From Marinilabiliales bacterium (GTDB lineage: Bacteria; Bacteroidota; Bacteroidia; Bacteroidales; F082): DNA of 21,400 nt. Below the pieces are notes generated by a model. That model ran no database searches and was not told the DNA's origin. It saw nothing but the letters and a program-made list of their open reading frames with translations. The stretch is taken from the NCBI GenBank assembly GCA_002869465.1, contig PKSW01000371.1, positions 1-21,400 of the forward strand, given 5' to 3'. Of this stretch, positions 8,196 to 14,877 are shown piece by piece. Made by a program: the position numbers and the translations under genes. Each line of letters starts with the position of its first letter. Position 1 is the first letter of the stretch.

Positions 8196-8654
8196 ATGAT
8201 CGATCACAGATTTCTGAAATACATTTTCATTTCACTGATTCTCATGGCTAATCCTATTTTCTCGCAGGAGATGGCTCAGACAGGAAATATTGAAGTGACC
8301 ATTCAAGATATTGATTTGGATGAGGTAGGAGTTCTGGTAATTCTTCTTTTTAATAGTGAAGATTCGTGGTTAGAAGCTGACCAGTATTATAAAATTATCA
8401 AAGTATCTCCCTCAAAAGAAAGACAGAAAATCATATTTGAAAACATCCCTTTCGGTTCCGAGTATGCTATTGAAGTGATCCACGATGAGAACGGCAACCT
8501 GAAAATGGATATGCGCATACTCCCCTACCCCAAACCCAAAGAAGGAGTTGGGGTATCGAACAATATATTCAGGGCTGGACCACCTGAGTACGAAAAGGCC
8601 AAATTCTCACTCGATCAGCCAACAGTTACACTTACTATTCAGATGAAATATTAA
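8196..8654 (+). CDS. Secreted DUF2141 protein
   Basis: A 152-residue exported protein. The signal peptide covers residues 1-23, with likely cleavage S23|Q24, again leaving Gln first. The mature part fits DUF2141: an N-terminal strand (NIEVTIQDID), a GVLVILLFNSED segment, FENIPFGSEYAIEVIHDENGN (81-101), the EGVGVSNN motif (116-123) and a closing strand pair ending in KY. The family is a small beta-sandwich, seemingly periplasmic or surface-exposed, with no assigned activity; the HDENGN turn is its most conserved part. It starts 11 bases after the previous stop, in the same operon as the peroxidase gene. Confidence 0.85.
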   Translation: MIDHRFLKYIFISLILMANPIFSQEMAQTGNIEVTIQDIDLDEVGVLVILLFNSEDSWLEADQYYKIIKVSPSKERQKIIFENIPFGSEYAIEVIHDENGNLKMDMRILPYPKPKEGVGVSNNIFRAGPPEYEKAKFSLDQPTVTLTIQMKY

Positions 8655-8709
8655 ACAACGCTTGAACAATAATTATATCTGAATGTTTCTAAGCTTAAAG
8701 ATGAATATC

Positions 8710-9189
8710 ATGAACAAAGAATTCTATACATTCCATGCAACATCGCTTCAGGGCGATGAAATCAGTATGGAGCAATATAAAAATAAGGTGGTTTTGGTGG
8801 TAAATACCGCCAGTAAATGCGGTTTTACACCTCAATATGAAGGACTGGAAAAGTTGCACGAGCAATACCATACCAAAGGACTGGTAATTCTGGGATTTCC
8901 CTGCAACCAGTTTGCCAACCAGGAACCCGGAGGTAAATCAGAAATTGAGGCCTGCCTGTTGAATTATGGAGTTTCATTCCAAATGTTCGACAAAGTAATC
9001 GTAAATGGAAAGAAGGCACATCCCCTTTTCAAATTTTTAAAAAATGCCTTACCCGGAACATTGGGTGGTCGTATCAAATGGAATTTTACCAAATTCCTGA
9101 TTGATGCCGAAGGAAACCCGGCCAAGCGATTCGGGCCATCTACCAAACCAGAAGAATTAGAAGAAGACATCAAAAAACTTTTGAATTAA
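8710..9189 (+). CDS. Glutathione peroxidase family, thioredoxin-dependent 2-Cys type
   Basis: A 159-residue peroxidase reducing hydrogen peroxide and lipid hydroperoxides. The peroxidatic residue is C37 in NTASKCGFTPQY (Cys, not selenocysteine). The other tetrad residues are Q67 (FPCNQF), W124 and N125 (KWNF). C82 in EIEACLLNYGVSF has the same spacing to GVSF as a Cys in E. coli BtuE (C-TTTW-GVTF), supporting a resolving cysteine and use of thioredoxin rather than glutathione. Met at 8710 is chosen because MNKEFYTFHA gives the usual family length; the frame is open from 8683, with ATGs at 8683 and 8701 as alternatives. A weak AAAG ribosome site lies before 8701. Confidence 0.92.
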   Translation: MNKEFYTFHATSLQGDEISMEQYKNKVVLVVNTASKCGFTPQYEGLEKLHEQYHTKGLVILGFPCNQFANQEPGGKSEIEACLLNYGVSFQMFDKVIVNGKKAHPLFKFLKNALPGTLGGRIKWNFTKFLIDAEGNPAKRFGPSTKPEELEEDIKKLLN

Positions 9190-9203
9190 GCCATTGAAAT
9201 CGA

Positions 9204-10319
9204 ATGAAAAAATTCCTCAAGTGGCTGCTTGTTGCAGTTATTATATTAGTATTTATTGTAATCACAGCCACCATGATTGTCCCTAAATTCGCGCCTCAAT
9301 TTGGAAACAGTTCAGATGGTGCCAGGTTGGAAAGAATTAAAAGTTCGCCACATTTTAAAGATGGTCAATTCCAGAACCTGGTTGATACGCCCATGTATGG
9401 AGAAAATACATCCCTCTGGCAATCCATGCTCAAATTCATAAAGGGCGGTGAAAACAGGGAACCCGATGCCGTTATTAAAACTATAAAGTTCAGTGCTAAC
9501 AATATAAGCCCGGATGAAGTTTCCGTGACGTGGTTTGGCCATTCAACAGTTTTACTGCAGATAGCGGGGAAAAATATTCTGATTGATCCGGTTTTCAGCA
9601 ACCACGCTTCCCCTTTTGCATTTATGGGCCCAAAAGCTTTTCCGTATTCACCTCATTTTAGCATAGCTGATTTACCGGAAATCGATGCCATTCTTATTTC
9701 ACATGATCATTATGACCACCTGGATTATGAAACCATTCTAAAATTAAAAAACCTGTCCATTCCATTTTATGTGCCGCTCGGATTAGGGGCTCATTTGGAA
9801 AGATGGGGCATTCCAGCCGAAAACATATTTGAAGCAGAATGGTGGGACGAATTCCGCTTTGATCAGGAGATAGTATTTGCATGTGTGCCCATGCGCCACT
9901 TTTCAGGAAGAGGCATTTCCGACCGGAATAAAACCCTTTGGGCCGGATGGGTGATCAAATCAGAAAAACATACGATCATTCATACTGGTGATTCTGGTTA
10001 TGGTCCACATTTTAAACAAATTGGTGAAAAATACGGTCCGTTCGATCTCACCATGGTTGAGTGCGGCCAGTATAATGAAGGCTGGCCATATATACATATG
10101 ACGCCTGAAGAAACTGTTCAGGCCCATATCGATCTGGATGGCAAGTTGCTATTGCCAATCCACTGGGGACGATTCAATCTAAGTTTACATAGCTGGACCG
10201 ATCCCGTAGAAAGAGCTTCTGAGGCTTCAAATCAGAAAAATATCAATCTAATTACACCGGTTCCCGGACAGGTAGTAAGCCTCAGCAATCCACTAGCCTA
10301 TTATGAATGGTGGAAATAG
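9204..10319 (+). CDS. Membrane-anchored metallo-beta-lactamase-fold hydrolase (NAPE-PLD/RomA-like)
   Basis: A 371-residue protein with one N-terminal membrane helix (about 5-26) and a metallo-hydrolase domain from about residue 105. Metal ligands are visible: HDHYDH (167-172), H232 in PMRHFSGRG, D263 in HTGDSGYG and H320 in LPIHWGRF. The FGHSTVLLQIAGKNILIDPVFS stretch starting at residue 111 and the spacing of these motifs resemble the NAPE-phospholipase D/RomA branch, which includes phosphodiesterases acting on N-acyl phosphatidylethanolamine. The bacterial substrate is unknown. The active domain should lie outside the cytoplasmic membrane if the anchor is an uncleaved signal. It is the last gene of the operon, 14 bases after the peroxidase gene, and ends in TAG; no clear terminator follows. 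Confidence 0.88.
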   Translation: MKKFLKWLLVAVIILVFIVITATMIVPKFAPQFGNSSDGARLERIKSSPHFKDGQFQNLVDTPMYGENTSLWQSMLKFIKGGENREPDAVIKTIKFSANNISPDEVSVTWFGHSTVLLQIAGKNILIDPVFSNHASPFAFMGPKAFPYSPHFSIADLPEIDAILISHDHYDHLDYETILKLKNLSIPFYVPLGLGAHLERWGIPAENIFEAEWWDEFRFDQEIVFACVPMRHFSGRGISDRNKTLWAGWVIKSEKHTIIHTGDSGYGPHFKQIGEKYGPFDLTMVECGQYNEGWPYIHMTPEETVQAHIDLDGKLLLPIHWGRFNLSLHSWTDPVERASEASNQKNINLITPVPGQVVSLSNPLAYYEWWK

Positions 10320-10363
10320 TTGTTCGTACTGATTATAAATTAGCAAATGACTGTTAATCTTCG

Positions 10364-10392
10364 CTTGTATATATAAATTATTTATACTTTTA
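10364..10392 (+). promoter_or_regulatory. Candidate promoter of the ferredoxin gene
   Basis: CTTG (10364-10367) and TACTTTTA (10385-10392) lie 17 bases apart and match the Bacteroidetes -33 (TTTG) and -7 (TAnnTTTG) elements with one mismatch each. The start of transcription would fall about 25 bases before the ATG at 10423. Confidence 0.4.
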
Positions 10393-10422
10393 TCCCATTG
10401 TAAAAATCAAAATTCTATCGAT

Positions 10423-10689
10423 ATGACAAGAGTAGTTTTAGAAGCATGTAAAGGCAACAAACACGGGGACTGTGTTGAAGTATGTCCTGCGGATTGCTTT
10501 TATGAATTAGATGATATGCTGGTTATTAATCCTGATGATTGTACAGATTGTTCAGCTTGCGAAAGCGAATGTCCTGAAGAAGCCATTGTTCCTGATGATG
10601 AGGCTCCCCAGGAGTGGATCGATTTCAATGCCAATGCTGATTTTGACAATTTGAAGAATATCACGGATAAAGATGAGATAACCAGGTAA
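10423..10689 (+). CDS. fdxA: Seven-iron ferredoxin (3Fe-4S plus 4Fe-4S)
   Basis: An 88-residue ferredoxin very close in layout to Azotobacter vinelandii FdI. By that alignment C9, C17 and C50 bind the 3Fe-4S cluster and C21, C40, C43 and C46 bind the 4Fe-4S cluster. The FdI residue C11 is Asn here (N12), as expected for a 3Fe site. C25, equivalent to the free Cys beside the 4Fe cluster of FdI, is kept. Segments CVEVCPADCFYE (17-28) and CPEEAI (50-55) are typical. The protein is highly acidic, suited to docking with redox partners, and is shorter than FdI because it lacks most of the C-terminal extension. It is a soluble electron carrier and a plausible acceptor for the nearby pyruvate oxidoreductase. 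It forms its own unit. Confidence 0.92.
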   Translation: MTRVVLEACKGNKHGDCVEVCPADCFYELDDMLVINPDDCTDCSACESECPEEAIVPDDEAPQEWIDFNANADFDNLKNITDKDEITR

Positions 10690-10709
10690 TTTAGTTAACT
10701 CAAAAAAAT

Positions 10710-10738
10710 AAAAGCCGCTCTTTCGAGCGGCTTTTTTT
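10710..10738 (+). terminator. Rho-independent terminator of fdxA
   Basis: An 11-bp stem (10710-10720 with 10725-10735) around a TTTC loop, then T residues to 10738. It begins 20 bases after the ferredoxin stop and is almost the same as the hairpin downstream of nifJ. Confidence 0.9.
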
Positions 10739-10766
10739 ATGTTGGAAATCCCGGTTTTTACACAAC
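10710..10766. repeat. Dispersed terminator-associated repeat, copy 1
   Basis: A 57-base element matching 14822-14877. The first 36 bases (hairpin plus ATGTTGG) differ from copy 2 by one substitution and one T in the T-run. The next 21 bases align without gaps at 13 positions (CCGG, TTTTA, CAAC). Similarity stops on both sides. Confidence 0.7.
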
Positions 10767-10770
10767 TATA

Positions 10771-10798
10771 AAAAAACACGTTTCGAAGTGGTTTTTTT
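10771..10798. terminator. Second weak hairpin with flanking A and T runs
   Basis: An A-run, CAC, a loop containing TTCGAA, GTG and a T-run form an imperfect hairpin shortly after the fdxA terminator. It could be a back-up or reverse-strand terminator. The stem is short, with a bulge. Confidence 0.35.
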
Positions 10799-10908
10799 AT
10801 TTTGTTAATTGACCAGTTCGGTTTCACCCGATCTCCAGGTTTTATCTGTCCCTAGCTCAAGCGGTCCATACATGCATAAGAGACAAAACCAATTTTTACC
10901 AGGCATTG

Positions 10909-10943
10909 TTTGAAGCCAATTAACTTTACTTTCCTTATTTTTG
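10909..10943 (+). promoter_or_regulatory. Candidate promoter of the potassium channel gene
   Basis: TATTTTTG (10936-10943) matches TAnnTTTG exactly. A TTTG lies at 10909-10912, 23 bases upstream, at the long end of the accepted spacing. The ATG at 10960 follows after 16 bases, so the leader would be very short. Confidence 0.4.
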
Positions 10944-10959
10944 GCCAAATTAAATTAAA

Positions 10960-11625
10960 ATGGAAGAAAGCAGTCAATTTAACAGTCATAAAAGAAATAA
11001 CCTTATACTCTTTTCGCTGAGTGTATTTTATATTTTTATTCTTGGTGTTGCAGAGGAATGGCTAGATACAAAATTTGCATATATTACTTTAATTTCTGCT
11101 ATTTACATTGCCTCCATTTATACAGTCAGGAAAAGGGGTGCTAAATTTTTCTACGCCCCTGCATTTTTGGTTATACTTACATGGTTAGCTGAAATTTTCA
11201 AATTAACCTATCTGAGTGAAATTACCGGTATTTTGTCAACAATCTTCTTTATTTATGTGATCGTTTTACTTATTACTAAAGTTGCTAAAAGCAATGATGT
11301 TGGCATTCTTGAGTTACTAGAATCAATAAATGTTTACCTGTTGTTGGGAATAGCCGGATCCATTTTATTTAAAGCAGTTTATGCATACCATCCTGCTGCT
11401 TTTAATTTCCCCGGCGATTTGCTCCCTCAGCATTCCAATTTTATATATTTCAGTTTTGTTACGTTAACAACACTCGGCTATGGCGATATAGCTCCGGTTT
11501 CTTCGATGGCACGTTCTCTGGCCATCTTTTTTAGTGTTGCCGGCCAATTATACCTTTCTATGATAATTGCCATGCTGGTAGGAAAATATATCGGAAAAAC
11601 ATCGAAAAACTTAACGAAACAATAA
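10960..11625 (+). CDS. Potassium-channel-like protein (Ion_trans_2 pore)
   Basis: A 221-residue membrane protein with about six hydrophobic helices (roughly 14-32, 38-56, 67-84, 88-108, 122-143 and 183-208). The re-entrant pore loop before the last helix carries a canonical K+ filter, TLTTLGYGDIAP (168-179), with the GYGD core at 173-176. No arginine-rich S4 voltage sensor and no cytosolic RCK nucleotide-binding domain are seen, and the C-terminal tail is only about 13 residues. It should pass K+ through the cytoplasmic membrane, probably without voltage or nucleotide gating; this is inferred from what is absent. It is a single gene, convergent with the NodT gene with only 27 bases between stops and no obvious terminator there. 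Confidence 0.88.
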   Translation: MEESSQFNSHKRNNLILFSLSVFYIFILGVAEEWLDTKFAYITLISAIYIASIYTVRKRGAKFFYAPAFLVILTWLAEIFKLTYLSEITGILSTIFFIYVIVLLITKVAKSNDVGILELLESINVYLLLGIAGSILFKAVYAYHPAAFNFPGDLLPQHSNFIYFSFVTLTTLGYGDIAPVSSMARSLAIFFSVAGQLYLSMIIAMLVGKYIGKTSKNLTKQ

Positions 11626-11652
11626 TTATACTAAGAGTTTAACTAAGGATTA

Positions 11653-13146
11653 TTATTTTGGCATTGTTTGAATTGAATCCTGAACTATTGGCCATCCACC
11701 ACCCAGCGACTGGTAAATAGAAACAAGGTCGATTAGTTTTTTCGACTGGCCTTCAACCAGCTTGTTTTGTACACGGTAAAGTGAGCGTTCGGTATCAAGC
11801 ACATTTTGAAAATCGGTTAAGCCATTCTCGTATTGAGTGTGAACCAGTGAAACAGCCTCGTTATTCGCTTCAACAGCTTCTTTTAAAAATTTGTTTTTAA
11901 AATCTTGCTTGTTGTACGAAAAAATGGAATTATCAACTTCGGTATAAGCTTTAAGGACAGTATTTTCATAAGAAGTAAGTAATTGCTCAGCCTGGTATTC
12001 GCGGATAGCAATATTTGCTCTTATCCGTTTCCGATTGAATATTTCCCATTGCACAGGAAGAGCTATTCCCCATTGCAGCCCCGGGATTGTAAATAAATTG
12101 GTAACCGATTTGGAACCAAATCCAAGAAAACCTGACAGCGAAAAAGTTGGATACAACTCGGCAGTGGCAACACCAATATTTGCATTTGCCTGGGCAATGG
12201 CGCGCTCTTTAGCCCTGATATCAGGCCGCTGACGCAATAAATCTGCAGGAATTCCAAGCGTAACCATTGAGTCAGGAACGGGCATTGGATGTTTGTTCAG
12301 CAATTCAGGATTTAAGCTATCGCGAAATTTTCCCAGTAAAACGGCAATTCTCCCTAAAGCCAAATATTCCTTTACTTGAAATTCAGGAATGGATGATTTT
12401 GTCTCGGCTAAATTATATTGTGCCTGTGCAACATCAAGATACGAGCAAAGCCCAAAATCATATCTTAACTTTGTAAGTTCGAGCGAATAGGTTTGAGCAG
12501 TATCATTCTGCATAGCATTTTGGATCATCTGCTGATATGCCCTTAATTCGATATAGTTCTTCGCAACATCAGCCAACAGAACAACCATCACATCATAATA
12601 GTCTTCAATGGTTTGCTCATATTTGTAACCCGATGCTTCAATTGAACGCCTTACTCGTCCAAACACATCAATTTCCCAGGTCGCATTTACTCCTGTCGAA
12701 AAAAGACTTTGTGGATTAAACCCATCAGCAGGAGCTACCTGTGCAAAAGTTCCGTTGTCACTCATTTTAGATTCAGAAATACCAACTGATACAGCAGATT
12801 TTGGTAATTTTTCACCTTTCACACCTGAATAATCGGCTCTGGCTTCGAGCACCCTTGAAAAGGCAATTTGCAAATTGGCGTTATTATTTTTTGCGTCAGT
12901 TATTATGTCATTTAAAACAGTATCGTTAAACACCAACCACCATGATTCGAGGTTTGAAACCGGATTGTTTTCAAGATTCGATTGCAATTGCTGTGACCAG
13001 GCATCCGGCAACTCAGGCGAAGGTGTAATATAGTCGGGACCAACCGGCTTACAACTGGAAACAAAAAGCAGAACTACAAATCCAAAAACAGATAAGTCGA
13101 ACCAATTCATGAACTTTTTTCCAAAGCAGGATAGCATAAGTTTCAT
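11653..13146 (-). CDS. NodT/TolC-family outer-membrane efflux lipoprotein
   Basis: A 497-residue outer-membrane factor of the RND/NodT type, forming a trimeric channel-tunnel through the outer membrane and periplasm. A lipobox (LFVSSC, lipidated C32) follows an N-terminal hydrophobic stretch, then the GPDY segment (36-39) and an LPDAW motif. Two OEP repeats follow (about 70-260 and 290-485), including WEIDVFGRVRR in the first and GIPADLLRQRPDIRAKE and YQSLGGGW in the second, all NodT hallmarks. The start at 13146 gives a long 12-residue lead; Met at residue 13 is an alternative. It is the third gene after the DUF3302 and HlyD genes, with 23 bases separating it from HlyD, so it is very likely the outer-membrane partner of that adaptor. 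Confidence 0.93.
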   Translation of the reverse strand: MKLMLSCFGKKFMNWFDLSVFGFVVLLFVSSCKPVGPDYITPSPELPDAWSQQLQSNLENNPVSNLESWWLVFNDTVLNDIITDAKNNNANLQIAFSRVLEARADYSGVKGEKLPKSAVSVGISESKMSDNGTFAQVAPADGFNPQSLFSTGVNATWEIDVFGRVRRSIEASGYKYEQTIEDYYDVMVVLLADVAKNYIELRAYQQMIQNAMQNDTAQTYSLELTKLRYDFGLCSYLDVAQAQYNLAETKSSIPEFQVKEYLALGRIAVLLGKFRDSLNPELLNKHPMPVPDSMVTLGIPADLLRQRPDIRAKERAIAQANANIGVATAELYPTFSLSGFLGFGSKSVTNLFTIPGLQWGIALPVQWEIFNRKRIRANIAIREYQAEQLLTSYENTVLKAYTEVDNSIFSYNKQDFKNKFLKEAVEANNEAVSLVHTQYENGLTDFQNVLDTERSLYRVQNKLVEGQSKKLIDLVSIYQSLGGGWPIVQDSIQTMPK

Positions 13147-13169
13147 TTTAATTCATGAATAACAATAAC

Positions 13170-14300
13170 CTAAACAAACGGATTATAAACAAAAAACAAG
13201 AAGCTTTCCGCCTGAATTTCAAGGCGCCTCAATACTTTAAGTATGTCCGCTGCATCTTGGGTATAAATTGCAGCGATTCCGCTTGCGCCAAAACGAATCG
13301 GATATTTTTCATCTTCGATTATTTTTAGCTTTACCATAAAATTCGTTCCGGGAATTATTTCCTGATCCCGGGGTAGTTGCCCACTGATATGTCCCTGCGC
13401 ATTGCCGTTACTCCAAAAAACCTCATCTACAACACCATGAAAAATCTTTCCCGGATACATCATTAATGCGATTTCGGCGGTGTCTCCTTTTTGGATATGG
13501 TTTATCCCAAATTGAGTTATTTGGGTCATAATCCATTTTTCATCGGTGTTGACAAAGGTCATGATGGGTTGTTTAATCTGGATGTAATTTCCAGGAAAAA
13601 CCTGTAAATAGGAAACAAAACCATTGGACGGAGCCACCACAGTTGTGGCTTTCAGATTATATTTCGCTTTTTCAAGATTAGCCACTGCTTCTGCAATTTC
13701 AGTAGGCTGCCCGTCAATTTCAGATTCGAATGCCAATTGGCTGGCCCTTAATGCTGCCTGATCTGCATTAAGCTGGGCCTTGAGCACATCAACTTTTTTT
13801 AAGTATTGCTCAACAGACATTTGGGAAGCCGCTTTTTTTTGAGCCGCATCATAAATCTGTTCATATTCAGCTTTTGCCGTTTCCAGGGAGGCCTTTGTAG
13901 CATTCACCCGCGAGCGCGCTTCGTCAACCTGCTGGCTTAAAATAGCCACATTAGTCCCGGCAGCAGCAAGCTGGGCTTCATATTCGTCAACCCGGTATTG
14001 CCATTCTGCTGGGTCCATCTGGAACAGGGTATCACCTTTTTTAAGTGGCACGTTTGACTCCACATACACCTTCTTCAGGTATCCTCCATACTCAGGAGCC
14101 ATTGGCACCACATAACTTTGCACGAAGCAGGTTTCCGTATAAGGTGCATATTGGCCTAATCCAACAATTTCGGTCAGGGCTGCCAATCCGTAAACTCCAA
14201 AAACCACAAATTGCCAGAACATAGTGAATTTGAGCAAATGATAATCGAAAAAAATCAACCTGACCAGAAAATAATAGGCAATTGTTATGATGAGTTCCAT
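13170..14300 (-). CDS. HlyD-family membrane fusion protein (YiaV/YibH-like)
   Basis: A 376-residue periplasmic adaptor. Two hydrophobic segments lie at the N-terminus (about 3-19 and 27-47), as in E. coli YiaV/YibH and unlike most adaptors, which have one. The first half-lipoyl motif is at about 66-100 (VVPMAPEYGGYLKKVYV...GDTLFQMD), a coiled-coil hairpin at 100-215, the second half-lipoyl motif at 220-250 (VVAPSNGFVSYLQVFPGNYI), then a beta-barrel domain. By family it would join an inner-membrane partner to the TolC-like channel. The partner is most likely the DUF3302 protein encoded two bases upstream, since the same pairing exists in E. coli yiaVW and yibHI. The stop is TAG. The transported substrate is unknown. 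Confidence 0.9.
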   Translation of the reverse strand: MELIITIAYYFLVRLIFFDYHLLKFTMFWQFVVFGVYGLAALTEIVGLGQYAPYTETCFVQSYVVPMAPEYGGYLKKVYVESNVPLKKGDTLFQMDPAEWQYRVDEYEAQLAAAGTNVAILSQQVDEARSRVNATKASLETAKAEYEQIYDAAQKKAASQMSVEQYLKKVDVLKAQLNADQAALRASQLAFESEIDGQPTEIAEAVANLEKAKYNLKATTVVAPSNGFVSYLQVFPGNYIQIKQPIMTFVNTDEKWIMTQITQFGINHIQKGDTAEIALMMYPGKIFHGVVDEVFWSNGNAQGHISGQLPRDQEIIPGTNFMVKLKIIEDEKYPIRFGASGIAAIYTQDAADILKVLRRLEIQAESFLFFVYNPFV

Positions 14301-14302
14301 GC

Positions 14303-14635
14303 TTATTCGGTATTATTGGTTTTTTCCTTTTTTGCTTTTTTCTCAGATGAAACCACCGGGGGCTCTGGCGTATCTGCTTCCTGCTCATCTGAGCTAAAAT
14401 CACCCTTGTTGTATAATTTTCCAACAATAGCATTGGAATGTGCCCAAATTAAAGCCAATATCCAAAGTGGAAAAATAATCAGGCCCATCACAGCAGTAAC
14501 TTCAATTGCCCTTAATTGTGGGTGTTTTCGTTGCTTAGCTACTTTTCCCGGGTACATGTGAATCATATAAATCCCCCATACTGTAATAATGATGGAGAAA
14601 AAGATTAAGCTTAAAGAGATAATTTTTATTTCCAT
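14303..14635 (-). CDS. DUF3302 inner-membrane protein (YiaW/YibI-like)
   Basis: A 110-residue protein with two membrane helices (about 4-27 and 46-66). The loop between them reads MYPGKVAKQRKHPQLRAIEV (27-46), matching the cytosolic loop I recall from YiaW/YibI (a P-x3-AKKR-x-HP pattern). The tail from residue 77 is charged and probably disordered: first Glu/Asp/Pro-rich, then Lys-rich. DUF3302 proteins are encoded beside YiaV-type adaptors and are thought to form a membrane unit with them, but no transport activity has been assigned that I know of. First gene of the three-gene minus-strand operon; its stop is two bases from the HlyD start. Confidence 0.82.
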   Translation of the reverse strand: MEIKIISLSLIFFSIIITVWGIYMIHMYPGKVAKQRKHPQLRAIEVTAVMGLIIFPLWILALIWAHSNAIVGKLYNKGDFSSDEQEADTPEPPVVSSEKKAKKEKTNNTE

Positions 14636-14814
14636 AATTGCAAATTTAAAAATAATCTAAAGCAGGCCTATTATACAACAGTGAACTTTTTTATTATAAA
14701 ACTTGTTCTACATTTAAATAGCTTTGTTATCGGAATATTTCTAATTATTTGTAAAAAAACAATATAAAAAACTTTTGCTTCTTGTGGTTGAGATAAATAA
14801 CGACCTCTTTAATA

Positions 14815-14849
14815 AAAAACCAAAAGCCGCTCTTTCGAGCGACTTTTTT
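14815..14849 (-). terminator. Rho-independent terminator of nifJ
   Basis: Arms 14822-14832 and 14837-14847 pair over 11 positions (one G-U on the minus-strand transcript) around a GAAA loop read on that strand, followed by TTTT-GG-TTTTTT. It begins about 20 bases after the nifJ stop and separates nifJ from the DUF3302 operon. Confidence 0.85.
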
Positions 14850-14877
14850 ATGTTGGGCCCACCGGGTTTTATTCAAC
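14822..14877. repeat. Dispersed terminator-associated repeat, copy 2
   Basis: A 56-base partner of 10710-10766. Here the flank runs into coding sequence: 14869-14877 encodes the last two NifJ residues and the stop, so the repeat crosses the gene boundary. Confidence 0.7.

Noticed and set aside
8710..9189. Possible selenocysteine at the peroxidase active site
   Set aside because: The codon at residue 37 is TGC (Cys), not TGA, and no selenocysteine insertion element is needed.
10552..10827. A 91-residue minus-strand open frame covering the fdxA 3' end and terminator
   Set aside because: It runs through two hairpins and over the ferredoxin frame, and its translation is low-complexity Lys/Phe-rich sequence with no recognisable domain.
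14641..14648. A perfect TAnnTTTG match on the minus strand just upstream of the DUF3302 gene
   Set aside because: It ends six bases before the start codon, so transcription would begin at or inside the ATG, and no -33 element is found at proper spacing. Possibly chance in AT-rich DNA.
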